DNA of 64,000 nt from Corticium candelabrum. Its lineage: Eukaryota; Porifera; Homoscleromorpha; Homosclerophorida; Plakinidae. The translations under genes were made by a program, and so were the position numbers. Positions 1 to 12,069 of this stretch are shown piece by piece. The DNA is taken from the NCBI RefSeq assembly GCF_963422355.1, contig NC_085089.1:6030052-6094051 (forward strand), read 5' to 3'. Numbering within the stretch: the stretch's first letter is position 1; every line of letters begins with the position of its first letter. The notes beneath the pieces were generated by a model. The model worked only from the letters and a program-made list of their open reading frames with translations. It did not search any database and was not told where the DNA came from.

Positions 1-59
1 TGATCTCTCATCAGCGACTTCAATGGAGTCATCACTAACACCACAGGATCCGCGGGATA

Positions 60-281
60 TTACCGGAAGCCATTGGCTGCAATGTTAGTCGGGCACAAAC
101 GTGCGGGAGAAGGTGAAAATTAGCGACTTCCTAAAGCCCATAGGAAAGCACGCAAAAAGACAAGGTGGCGAAGAGATAGCATCTGCAGTGGCTTCAAATT
201 CTGCACGCCAAACAGAGTCAAAACGCTGGACACGGCAGTTGCAATGGCTTCATCGTCAGGCATTGCTTGGAAGTCATCCAT
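60..281 (-). pseudogene. Decayed RecQ/DEAD-type helicase N-terminal fragment
   Basis: Read on the minus strand from the ATG at 281, the first ~40 residues contain LFGVQNLKPLQ, which resembles the Q-motif region of RecQ-like helicases (FG...LK..Q). After a frameshift near 150 the next frame reads FPMGFRKSLIF, close to the helicase Walker A block (LPTGFGKSLIF) but with its central Gly/Thr residues replaced. Stops follow near 80. It is too short and broken to function. Such helicase pieces are common in invertebrate transposon relics. The identification rests on two short motifs recognised by eye, so it is tentative. Confidence 0.4.
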
Positions 282-530
282 AACTACCAGACAACAAGGA
301 CGGCCAGGCCACTCGTACGCTCACACCCTAACACCTTAACAAGCTGTAATTGCGATCACTTACCTTATAACCTCTTGCACCTGCATACGCAATAGCATCG
401 TCCTACTGCGTTGCTTTAGCATTCTCATCACCAATTGGCCGTCTTCCTGAAGGCGTGGGTTTTGATTAGCGCGGTTGCAATTGAGCGAACAAGAGCCCTC
501 CTCTTCCGAACTAGGTTCGATCGGCGTCCC
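282..530. other. Intergenic, no feature recognised
   Basis: Unique-looking sequence upstream of the first BTB gene. Short open frames occur on both strands but none shows a recognisable domain, splice context or a second copy elsewhere in the window. Confidence 0.5.
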
Positions 531-597
531 CAGACCGCTTTTTTCTCCCAGCCCTCTCACTCGCCTGTCCCGCCCCCTCACGTGCAAAAGCGGTCTG
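531..597. repeat. Small hairpin/MITE remnant upstream of BTB gene 1
   Basis: Perfect 12-base inverted repeat: CAGACCGCTTTT at 531-542 and its complement at 586-597, with a pyrimidine-rich loop. Related hairpins with CAGACGCTTTCCCG arms lie at the same place upstream of the type 1 BTB loci at 15112, 36310 and 42457, always followed by GAGGCTAATCCAAC or a near match. This looks like a miniature element fixed in the ancestral promoter. Confidence 0.55.
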
Positions 598-601
598 GCT
601 C

Positions 602-673
602 CGAGGCTAATCCAACCTCATCCCCGTCGACTGATATCAAAAGGGGTGGAGTTTGGCTAGATGTCCTCTTGCC
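602..673 (+). promoter_or_regulatory. Conserved promoter/5' leader of type 1 BTB genes
   Basis: The block GAGGCTAATCCAAC, then CTGATATCAAAAGGGG and GGCTAGATGTCCTCTTGCC directly before the ATG, is shared with minor changes by the four type 1 loci (15043-15111, 36239-36309 and 42388-42456 are the others). Conservation across diverged copies suggests a core promoter plus 5' UTR. No clear TATA box was identified. An upstream ATG at 661 opens a 6-codon uORF (661-681) that overlaps the main start in another frame. Confidence 0.5.
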
Positions 674-2368
674 ATGAATGAACAGCAGAGCCCGGCTTCA
701 ACGTCATCTTTGAGCAACGACAAGGACTCTTCTAGTTCAGCGTCTGGTAAGTTGATGCGCTGTACACATGTAAACTAACAGGAGCGGTGGAGCTAAGAGG
801 ATGAGGGGACTCGGAGACCCCAACTTTGAGCACAATCTGTGTTTTTGTAAGCGACCTCGTAGCCGATGTCTTTTCATGCCTCGCCCCCAACTTGTGAGTC
901 GCTCCGCCGCCCCTGTTTAGTACCGTGATATCATAACGATTTGTGTTTACCTACATTACAATGGTGATTTTTGGTTGTTTCAGATGACTCAGATGATCCA
1001 TATGATTATAACAAGTGTATGAGACTTTCTTTCCCCTCTACAGTCATGCAATCGTGGAAGTCTTTCTACCGCAACCAGGAAATGGTTGATATCACTTTAC
1101 TTATTGGCGGTAGCAAGACAGAATTCAAAGCTCACAAAGTGGTGCTGTGCGCACACAGTGACGTCCTAAAGAAAATGTTGACTAGTCCAATGAAGGAAGC
1201 TCGAGAGAATACAATCAAGTTTCCTGAAGCTGATGAAACAGCATTCGGAGCACTTCTTGAGTTTTTCTACACAGGAAATGTTCCAGTCGACAAACCCTTC
1301 ATATGTCAACTCATAGAACTTTGTGATTATCTTCATATTCCAAATCTCAAACAACATTGTTGCACATGGTTGCATAAAAATCTGGTAGCCGAAGATGCAT
1401 GTGAATATCTTATGTTTTCCACCAAGCCGTCAGCTGATGAGCAGCTCTATAAAAATTGCTTCCAATGGATCGAAGATCACGCTGCTAAAGTTCTCTGCAC
1501 AGATGGTTTTGCAAAGCACATGACGGCAGAAGAAGTACAAAAGATAGTCGCTAGTAACAGCCTGAATCTAAAGGAAATTCAGTTATTTGAAGGATTTAAG
1601 CGATGGATTGAACATGATGTCTCAAGACGAGAGGATGGTAAAGAAATAGCAAAATTTCTGCGCTTGCCAATGATGAACGTAAGCGATTTGATGGGCTGTG
1701 TGAAAGCCAGCGGTCTTGTCCAATCTGATGCTATACTTGAGGCTCTAGAGTCGTTGCTGCAACCGTCGGTTGACAATCCATATGAAATCAACTCACTTCA
1801 TGCCAATTTACGTGTGCCATCTGCACGTCTTGCAAGTCTTAACTCTCCTTTCGTGTGGAAATCTTCTAAACCTGTCTCAACTGAGCGTACAATATCTAAA
1901 TCTTTCAACCATACTGTTGTAAAGGGTTCACAAACATTGATGACAGCTGAACCGTTGCCAATCCCAAGTTGTGTACGTATCCAGCTTTCCACCAAATCAA
2001 CACTCAATCGAAGAGCTACTTTTGGAATTGTGATTGTGCCTCGTGACACAAATAGCAAACGACTTACATGTGGTTTGAATCTAAACGGTTCTACTCTCAA
2101 CACGTTTCCTTTGCCCAGCTCTGTTTTGATTCAAGCAGGATGCATTATGGCATTAAAATTTCACGTTACCACCAAACACATTTGCATACACCTCAATGGC
2201 ACTCCAGTAACTCAAATAGACTATACAAAACTTGCTGGCTCGCAATTTCTTAGCCCAAACGATGGGAGGCGCGTGTATATTATGGTCACAACACATGAAC
2301 TTCAAGCTCCAGCAAACATGTCAATGAAAAGGGATGATGGTACTCGTTGTGAATGTGAATCGAACTAA
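674..2368 (+). CDS. BTB-BACK protein, type 1 (BTB gene 1)
   Basis: Two exons, 674-746 and 984-2368, give 485 residues. The start ATG follows the conserved leader, the donor is CTG|GTAAGT, the acceptor is TTTCAG, and the phase-1 junction restores an Asp codon. Residues ~50-155 form a BTB/POZ domain (VDITLLIGG, FKAHKVVLCAHSDVL, FFYTGNVPVDK). Residues ~160-270 form a BACK domain (DACEYLMFS, DEQLYKNCFQWIEDHA, LRLPMMN). The C-terminal ~190 residues contain IPSCVRIQLSTKSTLNR and GCIMALKFHV, shared by every paralogue here but not recognised. BTB-BACK proteins commonly act as Cullin-3 substrate adaptors; that role is inferred from family knowledge. There is no signal peptide or membrane segment. Its closest relative in the window is the pseudogene at 42457, which also shares the 3' flank. 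Confidence 0.85.
780..914. repeat. Intron 1 hairpin element (MITE-like)
   Basis: AGGAGCGGTGGAGC at 780-793 and GCTCCGCCGCCCCT at 901-914 are imperfect inverted ends enclosing ~107 bases within intron 1. The same structure sits in intron 1 of the type 1 genes at 15112, 36310 and 42457, so it was inserted or fixed before these genes duplicated. No clear target-site duplication was identified. Confidence 0.5.
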
Positions 2369-3184
2369 TGTGTCTACGATATTCTTTTGCTAGCTAACAC
2401 TATTGTCATGACATGTTTCGCTAGCTAAGTTTCCTAGAATATGTAGGACCTTCACGTAGCAAATTTTTGATGGTCAATTCTCTAGTTTTGCTAAGCATGT
2501 ACATATATGTCAATAACGTGATCAGTTAGAGATTCTAAAATCAGAGGCGTATACCTGCATGGTGTCTATGGGCCGATTTTTCAGTGCTCCGTGCAGTCAG
2601 TCCAACATGCTCTATATTCTAATGAATTTATTTATTAATTGAGCAGGTCTATTGGAAAACATTGGCAAATATATGCATGGTATAAATGTAATATACTGGT
2701 CAACACTGCACGTTTAATACGTGTCAAAGAGTCTTGGAGTTTAAATCTGCTTAATTAACTCTACATCTGGAACGTGCAAGGTGGCGGCTGCTGCTGCTGC
2801 AACAAGTACATGCAGGCGCGGATCTGCCATACAGCCTAGACGTGCCCGAGCACCGCAAATTTTATTTTTGGGCTCAGTTGTGGCATTAGCGGTTCCAGTA
2901 TGCACTTTCTCGGATCTCCACGTATGCGCATGCGTATCTATAGATATCTACCGCAACTACTCACGTGATCACGCGATTTCGATTGCCGCCGTGACAACTA
3001 ATTCCGAAATTCTCTTAACTTTCTGTTAACTGGGCTGTTTGAAGTTTACTGTCAGAATTAGGAAAAGTCACAAGCCAGAACAGTGTCTGAATGATGATGA
3101 GCTATCTGACAGAAGCGCAACGTTAGCGAGAGGACTAGGTAAGTGTTTTCTGTACTAATTTTCTAAATTTTGCAGTCAGGGTTA
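2369..3184. other. 3' flank of BTB gene 1 and intergenic DNA
   Basis: 2369 to about 2655 is duplicated at 44153-44446 behind the related pseudogene. Homology stops at the GCAGGT(C/T)TATTGG sequence, marking a duplication boundary. The rest shows no gene. An 82-codon open frame at 2781 has no recognisable domain. Confidence 0.6.
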
Positions 3185-3735
<551 letters not shown>

Positions 3736-3796
<61 letters not shown>

Positions 3797-4993
3797 GCGT
3801 GTAATCAGTGTCAAAATTACGCCGGTACCTTTTGCTTACTAAGGTTGGTCGTAGACTCAATGAGGGTGGTCGTAAAGTCAATGAGGCCAGTCATACATTC
3901 AATGAGGTTGGTCTTACACTCATCGTTGGTCATATATTCAACGAGGTCAGTCGTACCAATATGTCTTTATGTGTGGAGTTGGATCCAAATAACATTTTTA
4001 ATTAAGCAATATTAACTAACTATTTAACCTTTTCAAAGATTGTCACAATGAGTAGACGTTTACATGTGCAGTATTACTACTAAATATGCACACTTGCGAC
4101 ATGGTTGTGGGAATCAAAGAGATATGGCTATATATCCATGTTGTCTGTCTGGTGTTAGAAGAGGATAGCATCAATTATCTACCCTAGAACGCTGAGAATT
4201 AGGCAACTACCATATATGTTCCAATAGAGTAAGTATATTTATCCAACTTTCTACAACAGCTGTAATTAATAAGCTTGTGACGCTAAAAGGTAAGTCTTTC
4301 TACCACTATCACTGGCTTGATATTATGTAGTTTTAGCTCTAAATAATGTGATAGATATTCAGGTATATAAAATCATTTTCTGACAATCAATTGGGTGTGC
4401 AAACTACTGCATTTATTTAATTGTTGCTTTAAATTAAATTGATTCAACGATGACTGTTAAGTTAGCTGATGCTTCCTATTTTACCTGTTTATATATATAT
4501 ATATATGTAGTGCTTTTGAATATCCTTTTTTGGTATGTTCATAAAATACTTCTTAATGCATCATAAGCTATATGGTTTGCCTAAACCATATGTAAAATCT
4601 GAAAGCAATCGATCCTAACTTTTTCTAACACGAGACAGACAACATGCATAAATGGCATCTATCTCTGATTCTCACAACCATGTTGCAAGTGTGCATGTAT
4701 ATAGTACGTAGTAATACTGCACAGTAAACATCTACTCATTGTGACAATTTTTGAGAAAGTTAAATAGTTAGTATTGTTTTAAAAAGTTATTTGTTTGAAT
4801 CCAACTCCGGACATGAAGACATTTAAGTACGTCCGACCTCATTAAATGTAAGACCGACCTCATTGAATGTATGACCGACCTCATTGACTTTACAGTCGAC
4901 CTCATTGATTTTACGACCGACCTCATTGAGTCTTCTACCGAACCTCAGTAAGCAAAAGATACTACCGGCGTAATTTTGACACTGATTACACGC

Positions 4994-5068
<75 letters not shown>
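3736..5068. repeat. Foldback element with long inverted arms
   Basis: The left arm (about 3794-4160) is the inverted copy of the right arm (about 4617-4996), with a ~455-base loop. Both outer ends meet GT microsatellites (about 3737-3793 and 4996-5068), and the arms begin at the shared sequence ATGGCGTGTAATCAG. Both arms carry a 21-base minisatellite. Arm length and imperfect identity suggest an old foldback-type transposon or a large inverted duplication. Confidence 0.7.
4832..4940 (-). repeat. 21-base minisatellite coding heptapeptides
   Basis: Five or so units of ACCGACCTCATTGA plus 7 variable bases. On the minus strand each unit reads as a heptapeptide of the form GRxxNEV (GRRLNEV, GRKINEV, DCKVNEV, GHTFNEV, GLTFNEV). 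The mirror copy is at ~3840-3955. There is no evidence of a gene around it, so the open frame may only follow from the 21-base period. Confidence 0.7.
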
Positions 5069-5070
<2 letters not shown>

Positions 5071-6030
5071 GTAAATTTTGTTTATTTATTTTTAACTCAC
5101 TACTTGATTTGTAGTCGTTGTATACTAAAGTTGTATAGTTAGAATGGAAACATTGTTGGGGCAAGCCTCAGTGAGAATAGCTACAGTATATAAACACAAA
5201 CTGATTTTGTACAACTCTTCAAACCAGATTTGTTCAAACCAGACGTCGATGCTCGTTTGGACAACATGCACCTCTATGAAGTGCCGGTGTAAATTTCTAG
5301 ATCTTTGTGAAAGCGACGTGTTCTCACATCTCACGTGATTTAGTTGAATTTTGGGCTGCAGTTGTCAAGCCATCTCTACAAGCCTGTTTCAACATTCTCT
5401 CATTATTGTTAGGTCCGTGGAAATGGCATGCAGCAACCTAGAGAGACATACAGTTATTACACCTTTACATGCATTGTGACATGACAAACCATCATGTCTG
5501 TGATTGGCTCAAAATAGATGTCATTTCTGGCCGGTCGGCCCAACAACATACACAAATCTCAACACAGCAAACATAGAAAGAGTCTCACCAAGGCTTGCCC
5601 CAATTATTTTGTATACAATCATCCAAATTGCTCAACTATAATTGCACTGACTCAGTCATTCAATTGTATGAAATACCTGCCTGCCTTTGACTAATAATTT
5701 ACAACAATGGAATGACTAAGTTGGATCATCAGTTGGCTTACTTGAGCAATTGGTTGGCTGATTTGGATAAGGTACTAACTGTGTGCAAAATAGTAGAGTA
5801 CCAGCAGCTATATTTTAGTACGGAAAAAGTGACTAGGTAAACACAACAATTATTATTGCTACAGTGTACCTAGAATCTGTGAAACATAACTTAATTAAAT
5901 AAGAGACCAAAAAAGACAGACGAGGAAGTGAGATAATTAACTATCCTTCACTTTGCACAACAACTAGTAGGAATGATTGCAACATTTAAATGTAGTAAAA
6001 TGGTTCATTAGCCGGCATTCTGATGGCGAT
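5069..6030. other. Intergenic, no feature recognised
   Basis: AT-rich sequence with only short open frames on both strands and no second copy seen in the window. Confidence 0.5.
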
Positions 6031-6033
6031 CAT

Positions 6034-6420
6034 CTACACTTTTCTGAAGCCAGTGAATTCGTTTGGCTCGAATCTTTCGTTTTGGCATAACATACTGATC
6101 TTTAAATACTGATCTTTTATCTCTTTTTTATTTAGATTATGAACAGTTTGAGACAACAATGGTCTTCCTGATTGTGTAGGACGAACTCCTCTTTGCTTGT
6201 TGCCTTTTGCTCGTCGACTTATAGCTGTAGGCTGAACTTGAATGTGCTTTCGAGTGCTTTTGGAAATCATTTTTCCTTTTCTAAAATTAAAGAAAGCAGA
6301 TATGACTTGTGGCTTGCTGTAACTTGCATGCTTGTTTATGGAAATTCCTGTCATTGTCTTGTATTGCTTGCAAAACTTTGACACTGCAGCAGCAAATGTT
6401 GTATCTCCTGTTGACAGTAT
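6034..6420 (-). pseudogene. Transposase C-terminal tail fragment (MULE/SWIM-like)
   Basis: The minus-strand frame ending at 6034 contains KHIQVQPTAISRR followed by a basic Gly/Pro-rich stretch with QSGRP. I associate this pattern with the region after the SWIM zinc finger in some animal MULE-type transposase relatives. No SWIM CxC..CxH motif is seen here. It lies just beyond the left end of the duplicated block, so it exists once in the window. It may be the last part of the minus-strand transposon cluster or a separate relic. Confidence 0.35.
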
Positions 6421-6483
6421 ATTCCTAACATGACTGTTGTGAGATCACTTATGACATTTTCATTGCTACTGGCTATGAACTGA

Positions 6484-6766
6484 TCATGTGGTTGTGCTGT
6501 CATCAAAATCAGTGTCAATATCCTGATTGTCAGATGTTGGTGTCACGCTTTGAGTACTAATTGAAGTTGTACATTCAATACTCCAGCCATTTTTCGTCTT
6601 CCAATCTGGTTCAATAGTCCATGGGCCAAGGTCAAGAAAAGGCTTCAGAAAACAAGTCCCATTCCACCCTCGTGAAGACACAAGTTTCTTATCACCAAAT
6701 GATAGACATGTCCAAGTACAGCATTTCTGCACTTGTCCCCCGTTGCGAAAAGTGTCCGTTTAGCTG
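6484..6766 (-). pseudogene. SSRGWN module, minus-strand copy (cluster 1)
   Basis: The frame runs from an acceptor-like TTACAG near 6765 down to a stop at 6484. Its core reads TDTFRNGGQVQK, W, LSFGDKKLVSSRGWN and FLKP, then an acidic Ser/Thr-rich tail (DIDTDFDDSTTT). The same core occurs on the plus strand at 12.86-13.0 kb and 34.0-34.3 kb (TDNIREGGPVKK, KRKCVSSRGWN, FLKS). I do not recognise the family. Because the copies are diverged in DNA yet keep the protein pattern, the module was probably once coding. It may be a downstream exon or a separate small gene of the element. Confidence 0.45.
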
Positions 6767-7010
6767 TAATTAAATATTTTAATTTAAGCAGCGCCGACGG
6801 TCCGTTGTCCGAGGTTGCACCATACGTAGTAGCATTCAAAAGACGTTTGCGAACTAAGTAAATTATTTTCTACACCAAAGTCAACCCAATATTGCATTTC
6901 TAATTTAGTAATACCACATTTCTTACATAAAGTCTCAAAATCGGCAGCTATATGTCGCTGTGATACTTACGCTGTCAGTCCCCCGTCTGACGATACGCTG
7001 CTATCTTAAC

Positions 7011-10000
7011 TTAATTCTCAGCAGTATCATCACAATCACTATCATCATCGTTGTCGTCGTCGCCGTCGTCATCATCATCAACAGGAGCATTATGAATATC
7101 TACAGCATTGGTGTCGTCCTCTCCCCAGTCACAGTTACTGCAATTCTCGCATCGACAGATTTCTGTACACTTCAGTTCATTTTTAAAACAACCGCAGCGA
7201 TTGCTGTTGCAACCAGTTTTGCAGCTGCAGTTAAGTACTTCTAGAATTGCATCTGGTGCTGGGGGCTGGCTCATCCACTTGATTTCTATTTTTCCTGTCC
7301 ATACACAATCCAAACGTGTCCATTACAACTTCCGACGGCAGGAAAGGCTTGGAGAGCAAGTTTCCAAATGTAGGCTTGGTAGTTGGTCCGTTTGACGTGC
7401 AGTGACAGGGCATCGCCTGTTGGGGGAGATTCTGGCATGCAGGAGCCTTAGCACAAAAGATTTTGTACCTTGCTTCATTAATAGATGTACAGTTCTGTTG
7501 TCCATACAATCGACAAACAAACAATTCGCAACTTTTTTGAGTGTCTAACGAGCATTCAGGCGCTACTCCTAGTCCTGCCATGCCTGCCTGAATTGTACGA
7601 TCTTTTATTAGAATTTCAAAAGACCGCTTTTTGCCTTTACCATAGAATGCACTCGTAGTATCGCAACCAGTAAATGCATGATATCCTGGAAGAGAGTTGC
7701 ATATTTCTGTTCCAAGCGCGTGGGCTAGCCTCGACAAATGCACGAAACGCCGCCGGTCCTTGGTACCCGTTAGTCACAGTAACTGAACATGACGAAAACC
7801 ATCCAAAGAGGCTGCATATATGCCAATGACAGCAACGTCAGTGTCTGGAGATTTGATGATGGTAGTTGATTCTCTAGATTGTGCAGCGTGCGCAGCGTGT
7901 AGGAAGAGTCTTGTGTCTGCTTCCTCATGAGAGCACGTTATCTCAAGAACCTCTGACGGCGATACCTGTTCACCGTCGGTAGATGTCAAGCGGACACAAC
8001 CGGTTCGGAACAAACGTAAAAATTGATGTTTTTGAGCATCCTACTGTAGCAAGAAGAAGTCCACTCGTTTATTAAAAAGTCCAACAGAGCACTCTTGTTG
8101 TTTCCAGAGCTTAGGTACTTCTTCCACTGCTTTGGACATCGCTGAGACGCATTAATAATATGGGGAACAATAACGCCGGTAGAGGCACGCTTGCTGCGCT
8201 CTGCGTCTTTGATGGATACAGATGGATAGCGATCTATGACAAAGTCAACACGAGAAAGCTGATCGTGGTCACGAGTGTCTAATACTGAGCAAAGAATTTG
8301 AAAAGCAAGATCTCGAAAAGTGCCTGTAGGTCTAGTAAGTGATTGAATGGTAGCCATTGCGTCGACTAGCAGTGCTGCTCTGCCAATGTTTTCTACCGGG
8401 GAGCCATAGCTTTCCAAGAGAGGCAGTAAAGAAGACTTGGTTGTTTTATTCAAATTACCTTGCGGTGAAGCCAAACTCAATGGCAGTGGACTTAAGGAAA
8501 ACGAAAGGACCATCCGCAAGTCAAGATTCCTACTCGTCGAAATTGCCAACATTCGTGAAAAGAAGCTTTTGTCAGCCTTTATTGCTCCATCACGAGAATT
8601 AGCTCTGACTGTGACTGTCTTGGCCATCGATGAGAAAGTTTTCAGCTTCAACTTTTGCAGCTTGTCAAAAAATCCAACACTGCCACCACACAAGCGTTCA
8701 TGAACAAACTTCTCGGCGTGTGTGCTTCCTATTTGGTACGCTTGCAAGAGGTCGTTCGCGACGTCAGGTGGAGCCATTATTCCAGATGAAATGTTCACAA
8801 CGCAGCTTGACGCCTCAAATGGGTTAGACCAACATTCAAGCGTACCAATTACACTCTGAACATCATCTTCGTCTCGCTTTATTCGCGTCAAATCTTTGTG
8901 TCGTTTGCTTCTATCAGACTCTTTTGAAATGCCAGCCAAACTGTGGCAAGCCGCAGTTATGGCTGCACGGTCATGTGCTGTGGCGATCCATCTCTGAACG
9001 GCTCCGCATCTCAGACTACTACCAATAACTCCTCCTTTGGTTTTAGTATCGCCATTTAGAGATTGTTCAATGGTCATGTCAACAGGTACTTGTGCGAAGA
9101 CGTTATGAGATCTTTGGACAGCAAACTCTCCTGCTTCTAACAGAGCGTGCGCATCCGGATGAGTTTCTGCAAGAGAGACCATGTCGTGCCAGATACCGTG
9201 AGATACCGACAGTAGTTTGTTCTGTCGTATGCAAACATCCATGGTATCATGTCGTGAAGGCATTGCAAGTGGAGAGACCAGTATCCAATCCTAGTGGAAC
9301 GAACAAACTGCAGCAGTAGTTCAATCATATAGCAGTACGACATCCAAAACGCTGCCGTCTGTCCGTGATCAGAATCGGTGAACTTCATGTACGCAGATTG
9401 TATACATTGAAACTGTTTTGAAGACATCATTTCTGCATAATTGGTCTTCGAGGGACTCGGTCGTAACTGTTGCAGTGACGGAAGCAGCTCTAAAAGGGCC
9501 TGTCGATCGGGTAGGCTAGTAGAGTCTTCAAACGCTTGCCAGCTTAAGCGTTGAAATGCTTCGTATAAGACTTTGTGGACGGGCCTAGCACGATTGTAGT
9601 GCTTTCCCGATAGTACACCTACACACAGATTAAACAATTCTTAATAGTAGGATAATCTACGGAAAAGCCGTGTTATCAATTTTTACCATTTACGGCACTT
9701 GAACCAACCAACCCAGATTCAGTGACGATATCTCTAAGACCGGGGTCATCGTACCTTTTACCTATGACAGCTAAATGCGTAGTACAAATGTGGATTGCCC
9801 CATCCTTAGTGCAATTCTCTTGTAATCATCCGGATTTTTCCAGACTATTTCCTTAGCCTTTGTATAAATAGCTTGGTCTAGTGTAACAATCGCACACTCT
9901 TGATGAATTCGATCAGCTTTGGCGATGCACTGTTTCAAAAGTTTACAAACAGTTGCAAGTTCAGTTGGCGACGCATTGATAACCGGTAAGTACCCAATAA

Positions 10001-12069
10001 TTGAACGAGAAGGAATGTCGTGCTCGTGAAGAATCACATTAAACCCTGACCAGCCAGGAACAGTTTGAGGGCTGTCTGAATCACGACCAATAATTTGACT
10101 ACACGTGGATGATAGACGAGCCACGACAAATGCCAACTCCTCCACACTCCTTGGAGTCCTGCGTACGCCAAAAATCTGATCTGGTATTTCAATGCTGGTA
10201 ACCGCGGGTCCACGACGTCGTCCACCGCTGTAAGTGAAGGCATCACCAGAATATACGTGAAAAGACCGTTGTCGTTTGCAACTATGTATAGACTGCTCTG
10301 CAGACTTGCTCTGCCTACACATTAGGACTTCCGAATCAGGAAGCGAACGCTGAACAATAATACCATTGGTACAATGGGTGGTTTCCGACCCAGTCAAAGT
10401 TTCTTCCTGCAAGTCATTGTTGTCATAACAGAATATAGCAGGACGAGATAAGTCGATATTTTGAGGAATAAAACTGTCGCAGCTTTCTTCCTCAGACACG
10501 TTAGCTACTGCTAAGGCAGTGTCAAGTTCTAGGACCTGACTGTATGCCACGCTTTTCCAAACCTGTCCAGTAACCCTATCACTTGTGCACTCCCAGTCAA
10601 ATGTCGAACCGCCATTGGCAAGGCCAAGTGCCTAGGTGGTTTTACTGAGCCTTTACTGATGCAATACACAATGTCTTGTCCTATAGAAGAGACTTGACGA
10701 GCGACTCTTTCGGAAACGTTGACGGTGTCAGATGAGCTAAAGTCAAAATCGCCATCCTCTCCATCTATGACCCAACAAAGAAAATTGTAAAGATGCACAG
10801 GTAATTCCATACCACGTTCAAGCAAATCCGTCACTCGTGGTGGCCAAGGCAAATTATTGCGAATATCGAAAATGCTCTCGCGAATAAGCATTGCTGTGTG
10901 AAACAGCTCTCGTTGACAAGTTGATGTCGACACGTGTTGTGGACCAGATGGAAGTGGTGAGCTGCATGTAGCACTGTCAAAGTCTTCCACAGAATTCCGA
11001 CTGAGAGGCACCCCACTATTGTCGTCTATTAGATGTACAAAATTGATTACCTCGGAAATAGGAGTATTGGGACCGTACACAACATCTGGCATGACAAATC
11101 CATCCGGCCTGTAGAATTGTATGACATCATTGAAACGATGACGCAAACGATGCTTCAGTTTCTCGGTACGGTAATTAGCATTTTCTATGCCACTGTTCCC
11201 TAACAATGTGTTGTAGTCGGAGCAAATGTCTACCATTGTGCGGACAAATTTACTCGAAAACAGTAGAGGTTCTATATTGGCACACAGTGTGTTAAAAGCC
11301 TTCGTGTAGATTTCATTACATTCCACGGGAGAGTCTTCGAGGTACTTCAGAGCTCTTGGATTGGTGTATTGCCTATAACACGATCGGTGATACACCACAT
11401 CTGATGAACAGCATCAAAGTCGTCTGCAAAGCAATGGATCAACCGTTCGTCTTGTCTCAAATCGATGGCACGAAAAAGAGCTTCCGGTTTTAATCTGCTC
11501 GCATTTGGTCAGAGGTTCCATCTTTCGGCGATTAGTTGACATTTTCTTTTGCTTCTGGCATATGACACACATTGCAAAATCAGTGACCAGATTCCTCGAG
11601 GAAGCAGTTGCTCTTGTCACTCTATTCAATGTTGCAGACTCTACTGTCTCTGATCCTACATCACGACCAGGATCTAACTTGGAAGATTCTGTGGACTCGT
11701 TTAATTGACACTAGTATTATGAATTAGGTAGAGTGAATCATTGCATGATGTGAACAAAATACAAGTTTAGTGAGAGTGTTACCTTATTTACTTTCTTGAC
11801 TTTTCTAGGTCAGGTGTACTTCTTATAGCACTCACGATGGTAGTATCCTTGGGACCAGACTCCCAGTGTCTGCTAAGAAGGCGCCAGACGTCATCTTGTC
11901 GTGTCTCCGCTACTTTTTTGGAAGGTCTTCCAACTAACATCGGTAAAGATGACAAGTTTCCAGTGTTGTCTGTGCAATGGCAAAGACACTGGCTCCAGTC
12001 TGAGTGAAACACCTATGCGGCATGGTATTCAATCATTTCGTCATTAGCTAATTCTCTAACCGTCGACAT
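7011..12069 (-). pseudogene. Large FEN1/PIN-like nuclease-domain transposon gene, copy 1 (broken)
   Basis: It reads leftward from the ATG at 12069 (MSTVRELAND) to a stop at 7011. In order: a first exon with CLCHC; a Cys/His region CVICQKQKK ... YHRSCYRQYTN (~11.6-11.35 kb); a long helical middle; VIGKRYDDPGLRD then an intron (~9686-9620) before VLSGKHYNRA (~9.6 kb); EEADTRLFLHA and SPDTDVAVI (~7.9 kb); HAFTGCDTTSAFYGKGKK (~7.65 kb); LMTQPPAPDAILE-like text; and a Cys cluster (CSCKTGCNSNRCGCF) with an Asp-rich tail. The EEAD, DTD and GCDTTSA..GKGKK blocks resemble the acidic metal-binding and helix-hairpin motifs of FEN1/XPG-type nucleases, which is inference. The Cys cluster resembles a CXC/TCR DNA-binding motif. 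Related long proteins are widespread in invertebrate genomes. Broken by a TAG at residue 19 and frameshifts near 7300, 7750, 8000 and 11400. Confidence 0.6.

Noticed and set aside
101-283. Plus-strand 60-codon frame
   Set aside because: No recognisable features; the minus strand carries helicase-like motifs that explain the region better.
1166-1375. Antisense frames within BTB exons (FEIWNMKIITKFYE type)
   Set aside because: They recur in every paralogue only because they mirror the conserved BTB coding sequence.
6960-7244. Plus-strand Ile/Val-rich frame resembling a membrane protein
   Set aside because: Complement of the Asp-rich tail and Cys cluster of the minus-strand nuclease-like gene.
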